From: Diplodia intermedia
Lineage: Eukaryota > Ascomycota > Dothideomycetes > Botryosphaeriales > Botryosphaeriaceae
Assembly: GCA_021495925.1 (NCBI GenBank)
Contig: JAKEKT010000008.1
Coordinates: 124,001 to 188,000, forward strand
DNA length: 64,000 bases
Direction of reading: 5' to 3'
Below, piece after piece: positions 32,691 through 45,157 of this stretch (its first letter is position 1; every line of letters starts with the position of its first letter). The position numbers and the translations under genes were made by a program. Under the pieces are notes generated by a model, which was not told the DNA's origin, searched no databases, and saw only the letters and a list, made by a program, of their open reading frames with translations.

Positions 32691-34419
32691 TCAACGGAAT
32701 CTTGTGTGGAGTGTGTAAAGGGCGAGAAACAAAGTGAAACAAGATTGCTCCTTGCGACCCGCTTCTTCGCTCTTTCTTTACCTCAGACAAGCCCGAGTCA
32801 GGGCTTCGATCACGGATGACGTGGCGCGCCAATCTAGGTGGTGATCAGGCAAGAAGTGTTGTAAACAGGAGATTAGGTGCGGGGAGGGAGATTCTCGCAT
32901 GGATCTGTTCAATACTCATGTTGCTGGGTGTTTGTTTGGCACCGCTCACGTAAGGGTCCATGGGGAAGGTGGGGTCGTGCAACCCCCGGCTCCTGTCGGC
33001 AACGTCTTCGCTCGGCCGTCAGCATCTATTCGACTACACCTCAGCGAAATGTCTTGAGCCTCCGGTAGTGTGGCCATCAACCGAGTCAGACCGATGAACG
33101 ACATGTGCGAGTCTGAGCAATCGTTGACCGCAATCCAGCTCCAGCTGCATCGCATCGTTGCGAGAGACGAGCCTTTTGTTCGAGCTTCCGGAGCGACTAC
33201 AGAGCAAGTGCTGACTAGGACACGGGTTATGGCCTGGCTGACATGACCTGGTGAGAGAAAGAGATGAGAAGAGAGGGAAGATGAGAGCCAAAGAGGGCAA
33301 GAGCGGCCCGTGTCATCGGAACCCCAACCGCATCATTACCACATCGGCATTGTGGGCCTGCATTTGCTGAGAGAAGGCCCTGATTCTGATGATGATGCCA
33401 CATGCGGCTGACCTGACAGACGAGGTGGTTATAAGCGATGAGCAGGTTGTTGGGGTATCCTGGCGGCCACGGCCGGCAGAACTCTGCTGCTGAGTACCGG
33501 CAGCCGGCCGAACCTTCCTTCCATGCGTGGCAAAGCGCGAATTTGCCGCGGCAAACGGAAAAGAATCCGACGTCACTGATATGCAGCTCCGCATTCGACG
33601 AGCCCAGCGGCACGGCGGCGAGCGTCTCAAGCGTCGCCACGATGTGCCCGCACCATCTCCCCTTTTCTAGACCGCCAGGAGGGCATGCGCGTAAAAGTAG
33701 GTGAGTGAGGTGGTGGTGGAGTGGCACGAATGGGGCAGAGATACGATGTGCACGGCCGGCAGGAGTCCATGCAGAGCGAGCCTGTGGATCGGCTAAAAGT
33801 TGCGGCACCGCTAGAAAGAAGACCGAACGAACCGTTTCGATACAAAACAGTCGCCTCTGCACGCCGCCGTGATGCAAGCCGCCGCCGATATCGCTCAGGC
33901 CGCACCGGTTTGCCGTTCACCATGCTCTCCCACACTCCCGACGCCCAATGCCCCCAGCGCTCAACCCTCCACGCCGTCCGCTGTCGGCCGCATCCCTGGC
34001 CACGAAGTCACGATAAGCAGGCCAGGAGCTCGGCCCACCCACGGCCGCGCTTGCAACGGCAGACAGCCCGCAAGTGAGCGCCACCCTCCGCCATGCTTCG
34101 GTGATCCGCGATCCACCCGCCCCGGCACCGGGAAAGATGCCGTCCCAAAGTGGATGTTCAGTACCGTCTGTCAGAAATCTTTCCTTTCACCGGCGGCAGG
34201 ATCTACGCCAGACACGATCGCCTGCCCGCCCAAGAAATTGACTCATAAGCAAATGCATTCCTCTTCATTCGCTCCCATCTTCGTGGCCCACGAGCACGCT
34301 CGCTTTCTCACAGACTGCTTGCTGGTGGCTGATGCAACTTTTATTTGCATGCCCTTGTTCCCATTCAGTCGTGCATAAGAGCGCGTAATACTCGGTTTTC
34401 GTTCTTCATTGACCACGCC
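32691..34419. other. Divergent intergenic region
   Basis: This 1.7-kb region carries the promoters of the hydroxylase (-) and the MFS transporter (+). No gene is recognised. Confidence 0.5.
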
Positions 34420-36408
34420 ATGTCCCGCTTCGAGGCCATCTCCGCGCCCAGCGCGCCGGTCGAGGAGGGCCAGGAAACCCCGACACCATGTCCACCTCCC
34501 CCGGAGAAGGCCAAGGCCTTGTCGTCGGGAGCGGCCCGTCGCGGATCGGGCGCCGGCAGCTTCGATCTGGAGAAGCAAGCGACGGTCGATGAGGGCAGAC
34601 CCACCCTCGAGCACACCATCTCCCATGTCACGACGCACGACATCGCTCACGTCCCCACCGCCCACACCGGCGGTCCTCCCGTCAGCGACGAGATCTACGA
34701 CAGATTCTCACTGACCCGTAAAAATATCATCTCCGCCGTCCTGTCCTTTTGCGGCTTCCTGGCACCCATCTCCAGCACCACCGTGCTGGCCGCCATTCCG
34801 GAAGTCGCCGAGACCTTCGGCAGTAACGGCACCACCATCAACATCAGCAATGCCTTATACATGTTATTCATGGGCATCTCGCCCATGTTCTGGGGCCCGA
34901 TCGGCCAGGTGTATGGTAGAAGATGGGTATGCAGAGAACACTTCCCCTTTCAAACCAAGCATTTTCCAATACCTGAATATGTGAGACCCACGTGTGCAAT
35001 CGATCTGATTTTGATATCGTAGGCCTCGCTCGGAAGCGCGTTTCTCTTCACTGCCTTTTCCGTCGGCACAGCGCTGTCGCCCAACCTTGCAGCCTTCTTC
35101 GTCTTCCGCATCATGACCGCCATCCAGGGCACCTCCTTCCTGATCATCGGCTCCTCCTGCATCGGCGACATCTTCCGCCCCGTAAGCAGCCCAACAGCCA
35201 AACCCACAGCGCCCTTTTCTCTCGCCTCTTACTGACATTGATCCATCGAACCAGACCGAGCGCGGCACGGCGCTGTCCTGGTTCCTCTCAGGCACGCTGG
35301 TCGGCCCGGCCTTCGGCCCCTTCATCGGCGGCATCATCGTGACCTTCCGCTCGTGGCGCGACATCTTCTGGCTGCAGACGGCGCTGGGCGGCTTCGGCTT
35401 CGTGCTGATCCTGTTCCTGCTGCCCGAGACGACGCACTACAAGCGGTCGGTCGAGTTCGAGGGGCTGAAGACGAAGGAGAAGGCGGCCAAGATGTGGCAC
35501 TGGACGAACCCGTTCCGCGTGCTGCGGCTGTACCGCTACCCCAACCTCATCACCGTGGTATGTTTACAGCCCCTTTCTGTTCTTTTTCTCCTCAGTCGTG
35601 TGGGACGAAACGACCAAGGGAGAAAGTCCAAAGGACACCACAAAGAAAGCGAGAAAAAACAGAGGACGAAAAGGCTAACGAAACCCAACAAAAAACACAG
35701 GGCCTCGCCTCCTCCTCGCTCGTGTGGAACATGTACTCCCTCCTCACGCCCATCCGCTACGTCCTCAACCCGCGCTTCCACCTCACGTCGCCCATCCAAT
35801 CCGGCCTGTTCTACATCGCGCCGGGGTGCGGCTACCTCTTCGGCACCTTCTTCGGCGGGCGCTGGGCCGACCGCGTCGTGCGCACGTACATGCGCAAGCG
35901 CGGCGGCGAGCGCGTGCCCGAGGACCGCCTCAACTCGTGCCTGCCCTTCCTCGGCGGCGTCATCCCCGCGTGCATGCTCGTGTACGGCTGGTCCATCGAG
36001 ACGGAAAAGGGCGGCGTCCCCCTGCCCGTCGTCACCATGTTCCTGCAGGGCGTCGCCCAGCTCTTCTGCTTCCCCAGCCTGAACACCTACTGCCTCGACG
36101 TCATGCAGGCCCAGAGCGCCGAGGTCGTCGCCGGGAATTACGTCATCCGCTACGTCTTCGCCGCGCTCGGCAGCGCGCTGTGCTTGCCCGCCATCGAGAG
36201 GATTGGCGTCGGCTGGTTCTCGACCATCTCGGCGGGGTTTTTGGTCGGCGCCATGGTGTTGACGTGGTTGACGACGAGGTATGGGCGGCTGTGGAGGGAT
36301 AACGTGGATGCGAAGAAGAAGGCGGAGAGGGTGCGGGAGGGGGAGAGGCAGCGGGCGCGGGAGCGTGATGGGGAGGATGAGGAAGAGGAGGAATCGGGTG
36401 CCGCGTGA
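34420..36408 (+). CDS. MFS drug:H+ antiporter, DHA1 type
   Basis: This is a plasma-membrane exporter of the major facilitator superfamily with twelve predicted helices. Exons are 34420-34926, 35023-35181, 35255-35557 and 35701-36408, giving 558 residues; all four junctions are phase 0. An N-terminal cytosolic tail of about 100 residues precedes helix 1 (NIISAVLSFCGFLAPISSTT). Motif A in the loop 2-3 region reads GPIGQVYGRRWASLGS, and TALSWFLSGTLVGPAFGPFIGG fits the motif-C helix that marks antiporters. The C terminus is a highly charged Arg/Glu tail. The substrate is unknown; drug, polyamine or organic-acid export are all possible. ATG 34420 is chosen over an in-frame upstream ATG at 34345 because it gives the typical tail. 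Confidence 0.9.
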
Positions 36409-39080
36409 TGATTTGGTGGTGGTGGTGGTGGTGGCTGAGACGGGTGGCCTTTTTCCCCTACGCCCGTCCTCGTGCCTTCGAGACAACGGCTTGTGGGAGC
36501 ACGAGCGTTGGACTCCGCATGGTTGACTGTGGCTGACCGGTAGCTGACGAGAAACACGGACAAATTGCACGGGGCCGCGCAAAAACTCAGATGAAAGGAG
36601 ACGACGAAAGGTATAGAATGGTACATCTAGAAGAGGTTGGTTGGTTCGGTTTTTCTATTGTCACTGATCAGAGGGACAGGTCTCCAGGCCTGATCTGTAG
36701 CGTCTGATTTCTACTTTTTGCTTTTTTTGTTGTCACTTTCTCTTCATTTGACTCTCGGCTTTGCTATCGAGAGACGCTGAATGTTTCTACTTTGATCATG
36801 TTCGTAGTGAGGATACCCGGGGTCGTCGAGCATAGTATGATGATGATGCGTATGAATAGTAAAATCTAATGAAATAGAAAATCTTTTACCTTACAACGTC
36901 ACTGGGAGCTTGTCGCACGATATTATTTCCTGCTGTGGACGGGCTCGGGCAAACGGAGTCCGGCTGAGGGCTGACATAAGCAAGCGTCTTCGACGACCGA
37001 CAGCTTGGAACCGGTCCTTGACATGCAGTTTGCTGGTCTCGACCCGATTCCTGTTCGCTGGTGTTGCCTCGAAGACTCCGACTTTCCCGCTTCCGCCCAA
37101 AGTGCTCGATTAGTTCGCAACAATCTCCGGAAGGACCTGGCACAACGTGGAGTTGGTTCGTATTTACTGTGCATCGGTCCCGAACTTAGTGCCAAGATGA
37201 GGCTCTAATGCAGAGGTGGGAACATAAAGGGGCGAGAAGCCACCGGTCAGCGGCGAAGCTTTCCCGGGAGTCGTGCATTTAGGTAAAGGGCGGTGGTGCA
37301 AACAAGATGGTCGTCCCACCTCGGAGTCGCAGGCAATTTCAACACCAGGACCCTTATCCCGCGACGTTTGATTAGATGAATCCTGAAAAGGTAAGTCGAC
37401 GCGGATCTTGGTGTAGGGTGTCGCGAGGAAGCGTCACACAGGCGAAGCGTGAGGCGCACGGCTGCTCCACGCCGTGCAACTGACCTCGGGACAGGCGGGA
37501 CGGGAGGCTTGCAGCATCTGAGCTGCACCACCGACGGCTTGACCGGCTGGTTTTACCGGCTCTACGGACGGAGCGCAACTCGGACGCGGAAACCTGCTCT
37601 GACTGATAGAAGCTGTTTGTTTCTGCAAGCATGGGCGGGGAAGGAATCGTCGAGAGCAATGGAATGCGCCAGTCCATGCCACGGGTGCGACACGGCCCTG
37701 GGATTTGAGAATTCTGGGCTGGAAACAAACCGTGTTCAACGCGAGTGCCGGCCTGTGAGGTGGTGCTTCTCCTCTAGACTGCTGATGTTCCATTTCAACA
37801 TGATTCTGCAGCATCGATGGTACGATACTTGATACCGCTTCAGGCAAGACGCACAGACACAGGCCGGGTGGTTAAGCCGCATCAAGACTTCGTTGCGACC
37901 GATCGGAGTTGTACGCGATACTGTCATGGAGCAAGTCTTCGCAATGAGGGCGTCAGGCGGCGTGCTCTGTGATGCGCGTGGCGGTGGTGATGAAGATTCG
38001 TGGGGGCTGGTTGAGGGGCTGGGTACGATGAGGCCAGCGCCAACTGGCAACGATTTTCGGGATCCACAGAAAAAGAGCGAAAATCAGTGGAGTCGCTGCC
38101 GCCGTCGGCCCAGCCGGAAGCCGGTCGGGGTACGGTGTGCACGACTCATGCGCATCGCCACAGTTGAGGCGGGAGATGGGAAGATAGAGCGGCGCTGGAT
38201 CGCGCCGTTGTTGTTGCCAGCATTCCGTGGTTCGCGAGGGCGGACGGCCTGGTGCAGCGCAGAGGCGGCATGCGTTGCGGCAGCTGTGATTTGCGCTTTG
38301 AGCCGCTGAGATGAGCCAAGCGCAGAGCCAAGGCAGCAAGCTCCCGCCCGCCCGTGCGCTCTCCGCCTGTGCCTCGTCGCCGGCCGGGAACGCGTCTGAC
38401 AGTCTGCAAGGCGACCTCAGGCGCGACCACCGGCACCGCTGGCCACCGCTGGTCGCTGGCGCTGCCGCCGCGCGACAGCCATGACAGCCATGACAGCCAT
38501 AGCGTCCCCTTCCCCATTGGGCAGCGCCGGCCATGACGTCGCGCCGGGCCCAAGCGTTCAACGGCAGCAGCAGCGGCGCGGCGTCCACAGCCAGACCTAC
38601 TGACTGCCTGCCTGACTGACGGCCCTGCAGTGCAATTGGATCTGCCCGCTCGTTCACCATAGCGTGCAGCGTCCTCGCAGCCCAGCACCTGCACGCCACG
38701 TTTCAGCGGGCTCTCCTTGCGCGCGTCGCTTCCTGTTCCTGACGTGCAAAGGGTGCCGGTGCCACTGGGCAAGCGCGGGTGCACCACTCTTGGTAGCACT
38801 GCAGATCCGTCCGCCAAACAACGCGCCTTCCACGCCCTTGGGCTCTTGCGTTTGCCCGTCTGCGCTTCGGCAGTAGGCGCATTGGCCCATCATCCCACCA
38901 TGCTTGGCAGGGCTCCACTTACTATCCGCGGGCTGTCTAGGTCGTGCTTGCCTCCCCACAACCTCTCCACACCCTCCTTAAATCTCCTAGTCAGCCCAGC
39001 CTCTTCCTTTCTTCTACATTAACTGCCAACGAGAGCACCAACCCGGGCTCTCTTTTCCCTCGTTCAACTTCCTCGCCGCC
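36409..39080. other. Long intergenic region
   Basis: No gene, RNA or repeat is recognised in 2.7 kb. The last part, CT-rich just before 39081, looks like a strong fungal promoter and 5' UTR for the peptidase gene. Confidence 0.5.
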
Positions 39081-41459
39081 ATGAAGGTTCCCTCGCTCAC
39101 CCTGGCCCTGGCCGCGCTTGCGGCCGCCTCTCCCTTGACTTGCTCTCCGTCACCCACCCCGTCATACGTTCCAGGTCTTCATGCCAGGCAGAACTCCACC
39201 GGAAGCCCGTGCTCGGTCCTCAGCTCCAGCATCAACAACAATGGTCCGTCTTCTGCAACTCCCACCGTGGCGGCTTCTCTCGCCTACGACTGCCTCATGA
39301 GCGCCCCGCTCAACAAGTCGGCTGCCATTGAGCTCCTTGACTCGATGAAGCCATACCTCGCCTGGCAGAGCACCCAGTCGTACCTCAAGAACCCGCCCGC
39401 CGAGTACGCGGAGAAGGTGCAGCCCGCCGTCGACCTCATCCAGGGCCTGGACAATCTGGCTTCCAAGGTCAACGCCGACAAGTTCATCGGCGAGTACGAG
39501 TTTGGTTGGGCCCTCTACAACCTCGTCCTGTCCGCTCACGACGGCCATCTGGTCTACGTTCCTGATTCTGTCGGCGCCATTGTCACGTGGGCCAGGCCCA
39601 TCTCGCTCGTTTCCATCTCCGAGGACGGTCAGAAGCTTCCTGTTCCCTTCGTTTACCAGGACATCTTGGCCGCTTCATTCCACAACTCCACCTACACGCC
39701 CTCGGCTGTTTTGAAGATCAACGACGAAGATGCCTCCACGTTCCTCGAAAAGCTGGGCCAGTACGGCTCGCTCCAGGACCGCGATGCTCTGTACAACAAC
39801 TTGATGTACAGTTTGCCTCAGATCCAGCTTGGCACCACTGGCGCCAGCACTGGCATGTTCTCTGGAGGTGGTCGTGGTCGGTGGGTCTACCCTGGTCCCA
39901 CGACCAAGCTTGACTTCGCCAACGGCACCAGCAAGACCTTTGAGAACATTGCTCGTGTCCAGGTCTCGTTCCGCAACGTCGAGAACGGCACGGCTCTGGG
40001 CGATCGCTACTTCATCTACGACTCTGGAGCCAGTGCTCAAGCAATGGCCATGGCCGTTGACGCCAAGGACAAGTCCCGCATCCAGGCTGCCAACATGAAC
40101 CTTGACGGTCCCCAGGACGACACCTCGGTCAACCAGCTGGATGTGCACATTGCCGCTGCTGATGCGGATGCCACGGCCACCTCCCAGACCACGCGGGCAA
40201 CTCCCGCTCCCGGCTTCCCTACCCCGGTTCTGTTCCAGAGGAACAACCTCATCGCCGGCTACTACCTCGAGGGTGACGACTACGATGACATTGCTGTCCT
40301 TTCCGTTCCTTCGTTCGTCAGTACTAGCTCTGCCGAACTCGACTTCCAGCGCATTGGCACTTCTTTCATCCTCGGCGCCAAGGCTGCTGGCAAGACCAAG
40401 CTCATCATTGACCTCAGTGCCAATGGAGGCGGAACTATCCTGCAAGGCTACGACCTGTTCAAGCAACTGTTCCCGTCCCTTCTGCCGTACGGCGGCACCC
40501 GCTTCAGGGCCCATGAGACTCTCGACCTGCTCGGCCAGAAATTCTCGTACCTCTCCGAAGGCTTTCCCCGCGAGCCTGAGATTGTGCAGGAAAACTACAC
40601 AATGGCCGACATAGTCTCCAGCGTCTTCAACTACCGCACCGACACTGATGTTGACTACAAGCCCTTCACATCTTGGGCTGAGAAGTTCGGCCCCCACGCG
40701 AACGAATACGACAACTTCACGTCCATCATCCGCTGGAACATGTCCGACCCGCTCAACGTTCTGAACAGTGGAGGCATCGAGATCAGTGGCTACGGCAACC
40801 GCAGCAACTTCACCGACCAGCCTTTTGAGTCTACCAACATTGTCCTTCTCTACGATGGCTACTGCGCATCGACGTGTGCTATTTTCTCGGAACTGATGCG
40901 CCAGCAAGGCAACGTTTCGTCCATCGCGATTGGCGGTCGTCCGCAGTACGCTGCTCAACAGGCTGTCGGCGGTGTCAAGGGCTTCAACAACTTCAACTGG
41001 GCTGCTATTCAACAGTGGGTCTACGAGGCTTACGACAACGCCAACCCTGATGAGCAGGCCAAGTACAATGCGACGTACCAGGCCAACTACACCAGCTATG
41101 TCCCCTTCAACCGAGCGGCCACTGATCCCAACGTCAACGTCCGCGACGGCCTCCGCCAGGGTGACGATACTGGTACTCCACTTCAATTCACCTACGAGCC
41201 GGCTGACTGCCGCCTCTTCTACACTGCGGAGATGACTCTCGACATCACGGCGGTCTGGAAGGCGGCTGCCGACAGCAAGTGGGGCGACGTCAGCCGCTGC
41301 GTGTCGGACGCTCCGAGCTCCAAGAGGGGCGACCATCTTACCAGGAGGGCCATGGTGCCACGCATGGTCAAGCGCGATACCTCATTTGAGGATAGCCTGA
41401 AGCTCTTCACTGACACGACTGCTATCCGTTTCGACGGCGATGCTTTCATGGCACCTTGA
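39081..41459 (+). CDS. Secreted S41-family (tail-specific/CPAF-like) peptidase
   Basis: The 792-residue single-exon product starts with a signal peptide (MKVPSLTLALAALAAASPL). About twenty possible N-glycosylation sites support secretion or wall location. The second half has the S41 core: AAGKTKLIIDLSANGGGTIL, then the nucleophile segment YDGYCASTCAIFSELM with S597 as likely catalytic serine. Large fungal S41-like proteins of this size are common and their substrates are mostly uncharacterised. No PDZ domain is obvious. A basic site near the C terminus (SSKRGDHLTRRAM) might be a processing point. Confidence 0.88.
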   Translation: MKVPSLTLALAALAAASPLTCSPSPTPSYVPGLHARQNSTGSPCSVLSSSINNNGPSSATPTVAASLAYDCLMSAPLNKSAAIELLDSMKPYLAWQSTQSYLKNPPAEYAEKVQPAVDLIQGLDNLASKVNADKFIGEYEFGWALYNLVLSAHDGHLVYVPDSVGAIVTWARPISLVSISEDGQKLPVPFVYQDILAASFHNSTYTPSAVLKINDEDASTFLEKLGQYGSLQDRDALYNNLMYSLPQIQLGTTGASTGMFSGGGRGRWVYPGPTTKLDFANGTSKTFENIARVQVSFRNVENGTALGDRYFIYDSGASAQAMAMAVDAKDKSRIQAANMNLDGPQDDTSVNQLDVHIAAADADATATSQTTRATPAPGFPTPVLFQRNNLIAGYYLEGDDYDDIAVLSVPSFVSTSSAELDFQRIGTSFILGAKAAGKTKLIIDLSANGGGTILQGYDLFKQLFPSLLPYGGTRFRAHETLDLLGQKFSYLSEGFPREPEIVQENYTMADIVSSVFNYRTDTDVDYKPFTSWAEKFGPHANEYDNFTSIIRWNMSDPLNVLNSGGIEISGYGNRSNFTDQPFESTNIVLLYDGYCASTCAIFSELMRQQGNVSSIAIGGRPQYAAQQAVGGVKGFNNFNWAAIQQWVYEAYDNANPDEQAKYNATYQANYTSYVPFNRAATDPNVNVRDGLRQGDDTGTPLQFTYEPADCRLFYTAEMTLDITAVWKAAADSKWGDVSRCVSDAPSSKRGDHLTRRAMVPRMVKRDTSFEDSLKLFTDTTAIRFDGDAFMAP

Positions 41460-41914
41460 GCGGATTTTCTCCTTTCTCTTCTCCACGCTCAACTTTTCTA
41501 TTACCCTTTTTTCCTATACACTTAATTCTCATCAGCGGTTTTTCATCATGACGGGTAGAGGGGAGTACTGATACCAACTTCAACGATTGAAAAGTTTGAT
41601 GCATGCATGGGGGACCGGACTCTAATGTTTGATTCTCCACTTTCTCTTTCAATTGTAATGTTTACTTCTGCATACTGGGGTTGGTGGAGCCGAAGCAGAA
41701 GTAGGACGGTAGCCTGGCTAGCTACCACTGCATGAGATGATGATCATGATGGCAAGAATTAAGATTCATGATAGCCATAGAGCTCGACGACACGAAATAG
41801 AGGCCCTGATGCCCATGTTTGATTGCTCTACAGTGATTGCAGTACCGATGTGTGCATGTCCATTTATTTTGCCCAGGGCCACCGAGTTCTGAAGCTTTGA
41901 AACACATGGTATAG
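41460..41914. other. Intergenic region
   Basis: This is the 3' flank of the peptidase gene with T-rich probable 3' UTR. No gene is seen. Confidence 0.55.
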
Positions 41915-42121
41915 GTTTCAATTGGCCTTTTCTGGATCAGCCCTGAACAGCTCCGCAAAGCCGAGGAGGCTCGACAAAAGGAGATCAGCCGCAAGAGGTG
42001 GGAAATCCGGAGAACGAACGGCGAAAAGCGTGAGATCGAGGAGAATGAGCGCGAGCAATGTGAGCTTAAGAAGAATCAACGTGAGCGTGAGGGGTTTAAG
42101 CAGCGTGAACGCGAGCTTTAG
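41915..42121 (+). pseudogene. Charged coiled-coil ORF fragment
   Basis: An open frame without ATG encodes a strongly charged helical segment (PEQLRKAEEARQKEISRK ... REREGFKQREREL) ending in TAG. Its composition is protein-like, not random, and it stops 12 bp before a MITE-like copy. It is probably the tail of a degraded gene; the family is not recognised. Confidence 0.35.
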
Positions 42122-42133
42122 CAGGGCATAGTA

Positions 42134-42279
42134 GGCGACAAAATAAACTGCCCATCCGCATCTGCCTCATACAAGTTTTACACGGGATGGGTAGTGGGAT
42201 ACAAGATCCGGACGTAAATGTACGTATTTGAAGCCAATTAAAACGTACATTTACGTCCGGATCTTGTATTCCACTGCCC
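42134..42279. mobile_element. MITE-like element, family A, partial copy
   Basis: The left end GGCGACAAAATAAACTGCCC and the block GCATCTGCCTCATA match the reverse complement of the 15931-16136 copy. Inside lies a nearly perfect 35-bp palindrome (arms 42193-42229 and 42240-42275) containing GATCCGGACGTAAATGTACG. No right terminal repeat is found within the next 100 bp, so this end seems lost. Confidence 0.7.
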
Positions 42280-43271
42280 ATATATGCTGATGGGGCGATA
42301 ATCTTGCGAGATTCCATCCAGCGGTTCAGCAGTATCTACGTAAGGTAGATGGGGGGAGACCGATGTCTTTCTTCACCCGCTGTGAGGCTGTGTCCCGCAA
42401 GTAACACTCCCACCCTTTCTTTTCTGCCCGGTTTAGGTGATCGCTTCAATTGTCTGTTTCAATATTCCACTCGCTGTTTTGGCTTTCAAGGGAGTTGCAA
42501 TGGTGTTGATGGAGACAGCCGGGGACCGGCGGGGACAGTTCCGGGTCCAAAGCCGACGGATGAATCGCCACAACATATACATTGATCCAGTACTGTGTCT
42601 GAGAGAAGAGAGGGAAATCGGATGCGTACCGTTTCGAAAAGGGGTAAGAGGAGTCTGGAAGCCAAGGTGCGCTCACCCGCGTGGCTGTGTGCGCTTGCGA
42701 AGCTCCAAGAGCATGGTGACAATGGCGGACGGCGCAAGGCAGAAAGCAATTGTGTCAGCTTACGAAAACAAGGTAGTAGCAGAAGAAGACTCTATCGGTT
42801 TGATGCTCGAGGTCACGCTGGCTGAAGCCCCTTTTCCAGACGCGTTGGAAGGCCGCGTCAGTTGGCCTCGGTGGCGCTCAGCCTTGGAGGAAATTTTCGG
42901 CTTCTTGGGTCCAGACGTGATCGGCTCATGAGGCAGTGCGTCAGCAGTAGAGGGCGGAGCCTGAAAGTCTATGGGTTGTGTGGTAAGGTGAATGTGCAAG
43001 AGGCTTTGAAGTAGTTTGTTCATTCGCGGACGAGCTGCCGGCCCCGCCATGCCCCAGTCACCGTCGCACAAGGCTTTGATTCTAGCCAGCCCCCGCTGAG
43101 AGACTCCGGTCAGCCATGTTGGCTTCATTGCGGCCAGTATATTTTTTGGCGCGTAGAGTCGCAGAGTTACACTGCAGTAGCAGCTGTGGTGTACATAATC
43201 TGCCTGCTCGCCGTCGCATTTCCATGCAGTTCCAGTGGTAAATCCTCCTTTTCTCAGAGATCAGGCCAACA
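42280..43271. other. Intergenic region
   Basis: No gene is recognised; the right end is the promoter of the DUF3176 gene. Confidence 0.5.
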
Positions 43272-45157
43272 ATGATGGCTCACCGACCAGATCCAGTCAC
43301 ATTCAACAGTTCGTTAAGCTCCAACATTTCCATGGAAGAGTATGAGCGAGAATCTTCGAAACCATCTCATCGAGGCTCCACGGAATGTCCGTTACTGAAG
43401 ACTACCCCCGGCACCGCTATTCAAACACAGGAAAATCAATCCTGGTCTTTTTTAGCCTTGGTAGACTCGCTTTGGCTCTTCGAGGCTGTAGCTTGGATCA
43501 TCAGCGCTACGGCAATGGCAGGCATCGGCCTTGTCCTGAAGATGCACGACCACAAAATCCTGCCGGACTGGCCGTTCAACATCTCTATCAACGCATTCGT
43601 TTCAGTACTCTCGATAGTCTCCAGAGCCACCTTGATGGTACCGTTGACCGGCTGCATTGGACAACTGAAGTGGCTCTGGATCAAGCGGGAGCGGCCCCTC
43701 GCGGATCTGCAGTTCTTCGACGAAGCGAGCCGGGGGCCTTGGGGTGCACTCAAGCTTTTTCATAGAACTAAAGGGGTGTAAGTAGATGGAGATGCCGTCT
43801 TGGTTACAGGAACTGACGCAAGTGCCAGTCATTTGGTATCCCTGGGTGCAATCATCACGGTATTCGCCCTCGCCATCGATACGTTCGTCCAACAATCCAT
43901 CAAAGTCGAGAGTGTGTTCAACGTAGCACTGGCTCAATCATACGGTGACGGGATTTCATGGGATCAATGTGAGAGTCACATCATTTGATTAAGCTCGCCA
44001 TTGCTGATCTGAAGCAGACGACGCCGTCCGGTTCTCTCCCGAAATGAAGAGTGCTATACTCCAAGGAATATACCATAAGCCAGATGCAGAAGATGCATTC
44101 CAAGTGAAACATTCGTGCCCAGGCAAAAGTTGTCGGCCGCAGAATTACAGCACACTTGCAGTTTGTAACCAGTGCATATCCATCGACGATGATAGAAGGC
44201 TTCAACAGATCGATGAGTACGCGGGGAACAATTATACCGAGTACAAGAATGGCTTATCAGACGTCGATAATACTCTGCGAGGAGCTCTAGCACCTCCCTG
44301 GAACTCGTCGCTGAAATCGAACCCCGACGCGGAGTTGATCCAGATGGCCTTCGTCGAACGGGAAAACTCGAGTTCCATGAAAGTCACCGAGTGTATTTTC
44401 GAGATGTAAATCTTCCCACACTTGTGTAGAATGGCACTTGTTAACTACTCATAGGTGTGTCAAATTCTATTCCGGCTTTGTTGGAAATGATACGTTCCGG
44501 GAAGAAGAACTAGGTGTTTTGAACACAACATCTCAAGAAGTTCTTGACGAACTTAACGACCCTCTATGCTTGGATACAAAAGATGACGCACATCTTTCTG
44601 TGGGGAAGTCGACCTTCTGCATCACCCGACCCGCTTTCTGGTCAATTAAAGCTCTCATGCTCAACACAATACTGGGATGGCCGATGTGGGACACCGATGC
44701 CGCGGTTAAAGTGGAGGATGTCATAAGAAACAGTGACGTGCTCAAGCAACTTCTTGACTTCGGAGACATCTACAGCTCGATGAAAAATGTTGCCTCGAGT
44801 ACAACAAAAGCCATACGAGAAGCTCCGGCGCAGCATAACGGAGTTGCCACCAAAACTTTCCTGCCGCCCGGGACTTACATCAAAGTTCATTGGCGGTGGC
44901 TCATACTCCCGGTGGCACTCCAAGCCATGACACTGGTATTCCTGGTCGTTACCTTCTGCAGGAGTCGTATTGAGAGACTTGAAAACTGGAAGTCGTCCTC
45001 TCTTGCGGTGTTCAGGAGCGGCATTCTAAGCAAAGGCGATTTCGGAATTACCAAAGCGGGCCGGCAGTATGAGATTGACGACATCGCTGGCCAAGTCAAG
45101 ATTTGCTCGAGGTATACTGGCACCAGTTATACCATTGAGCAAACCAACTCCGAGTAG
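43272..45157 (+). CDS. DUF3176 family membrane protein
   Basis: Exons 43272-43777, 43829-43968, 44018-44405 and 44455-45157 give 578 residues. The family signature is clear: FEAVAWIISATAMAGIGLVL, then WPFNISINAFVSVLSIVSRA, then QLKWLWIKRERPLADLQFFD, and ASRGPWGALKLF. A second helix pair follows (HLVSLGAIITVFALAIDTFV), then a Cys-bearing extracellular domain (CPGKSC, CNQC, ECIFEMC) and a last helix (WLILPVALQAMTLVFLVVTF). The first acceptor could be 43822 or 43828; both keep frame, and I used 43828. The biochemical role of DUF3176 proteins is unknown. They are abundant and variable in moulds. Confidence 0.88.

Noticed and set aside
33721..34378. Open frames between the hydroxylase and the MFS transporter
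   Set aside because: They overlap each other in several frames and carry no recognisable domain; treated as promoter DNA.
39675..41336. 553-codon minus-strand frame opposite the S41 peptidase
   Set aside because: Antisense shadow produced by GC-biased codon third positions; no motifs.
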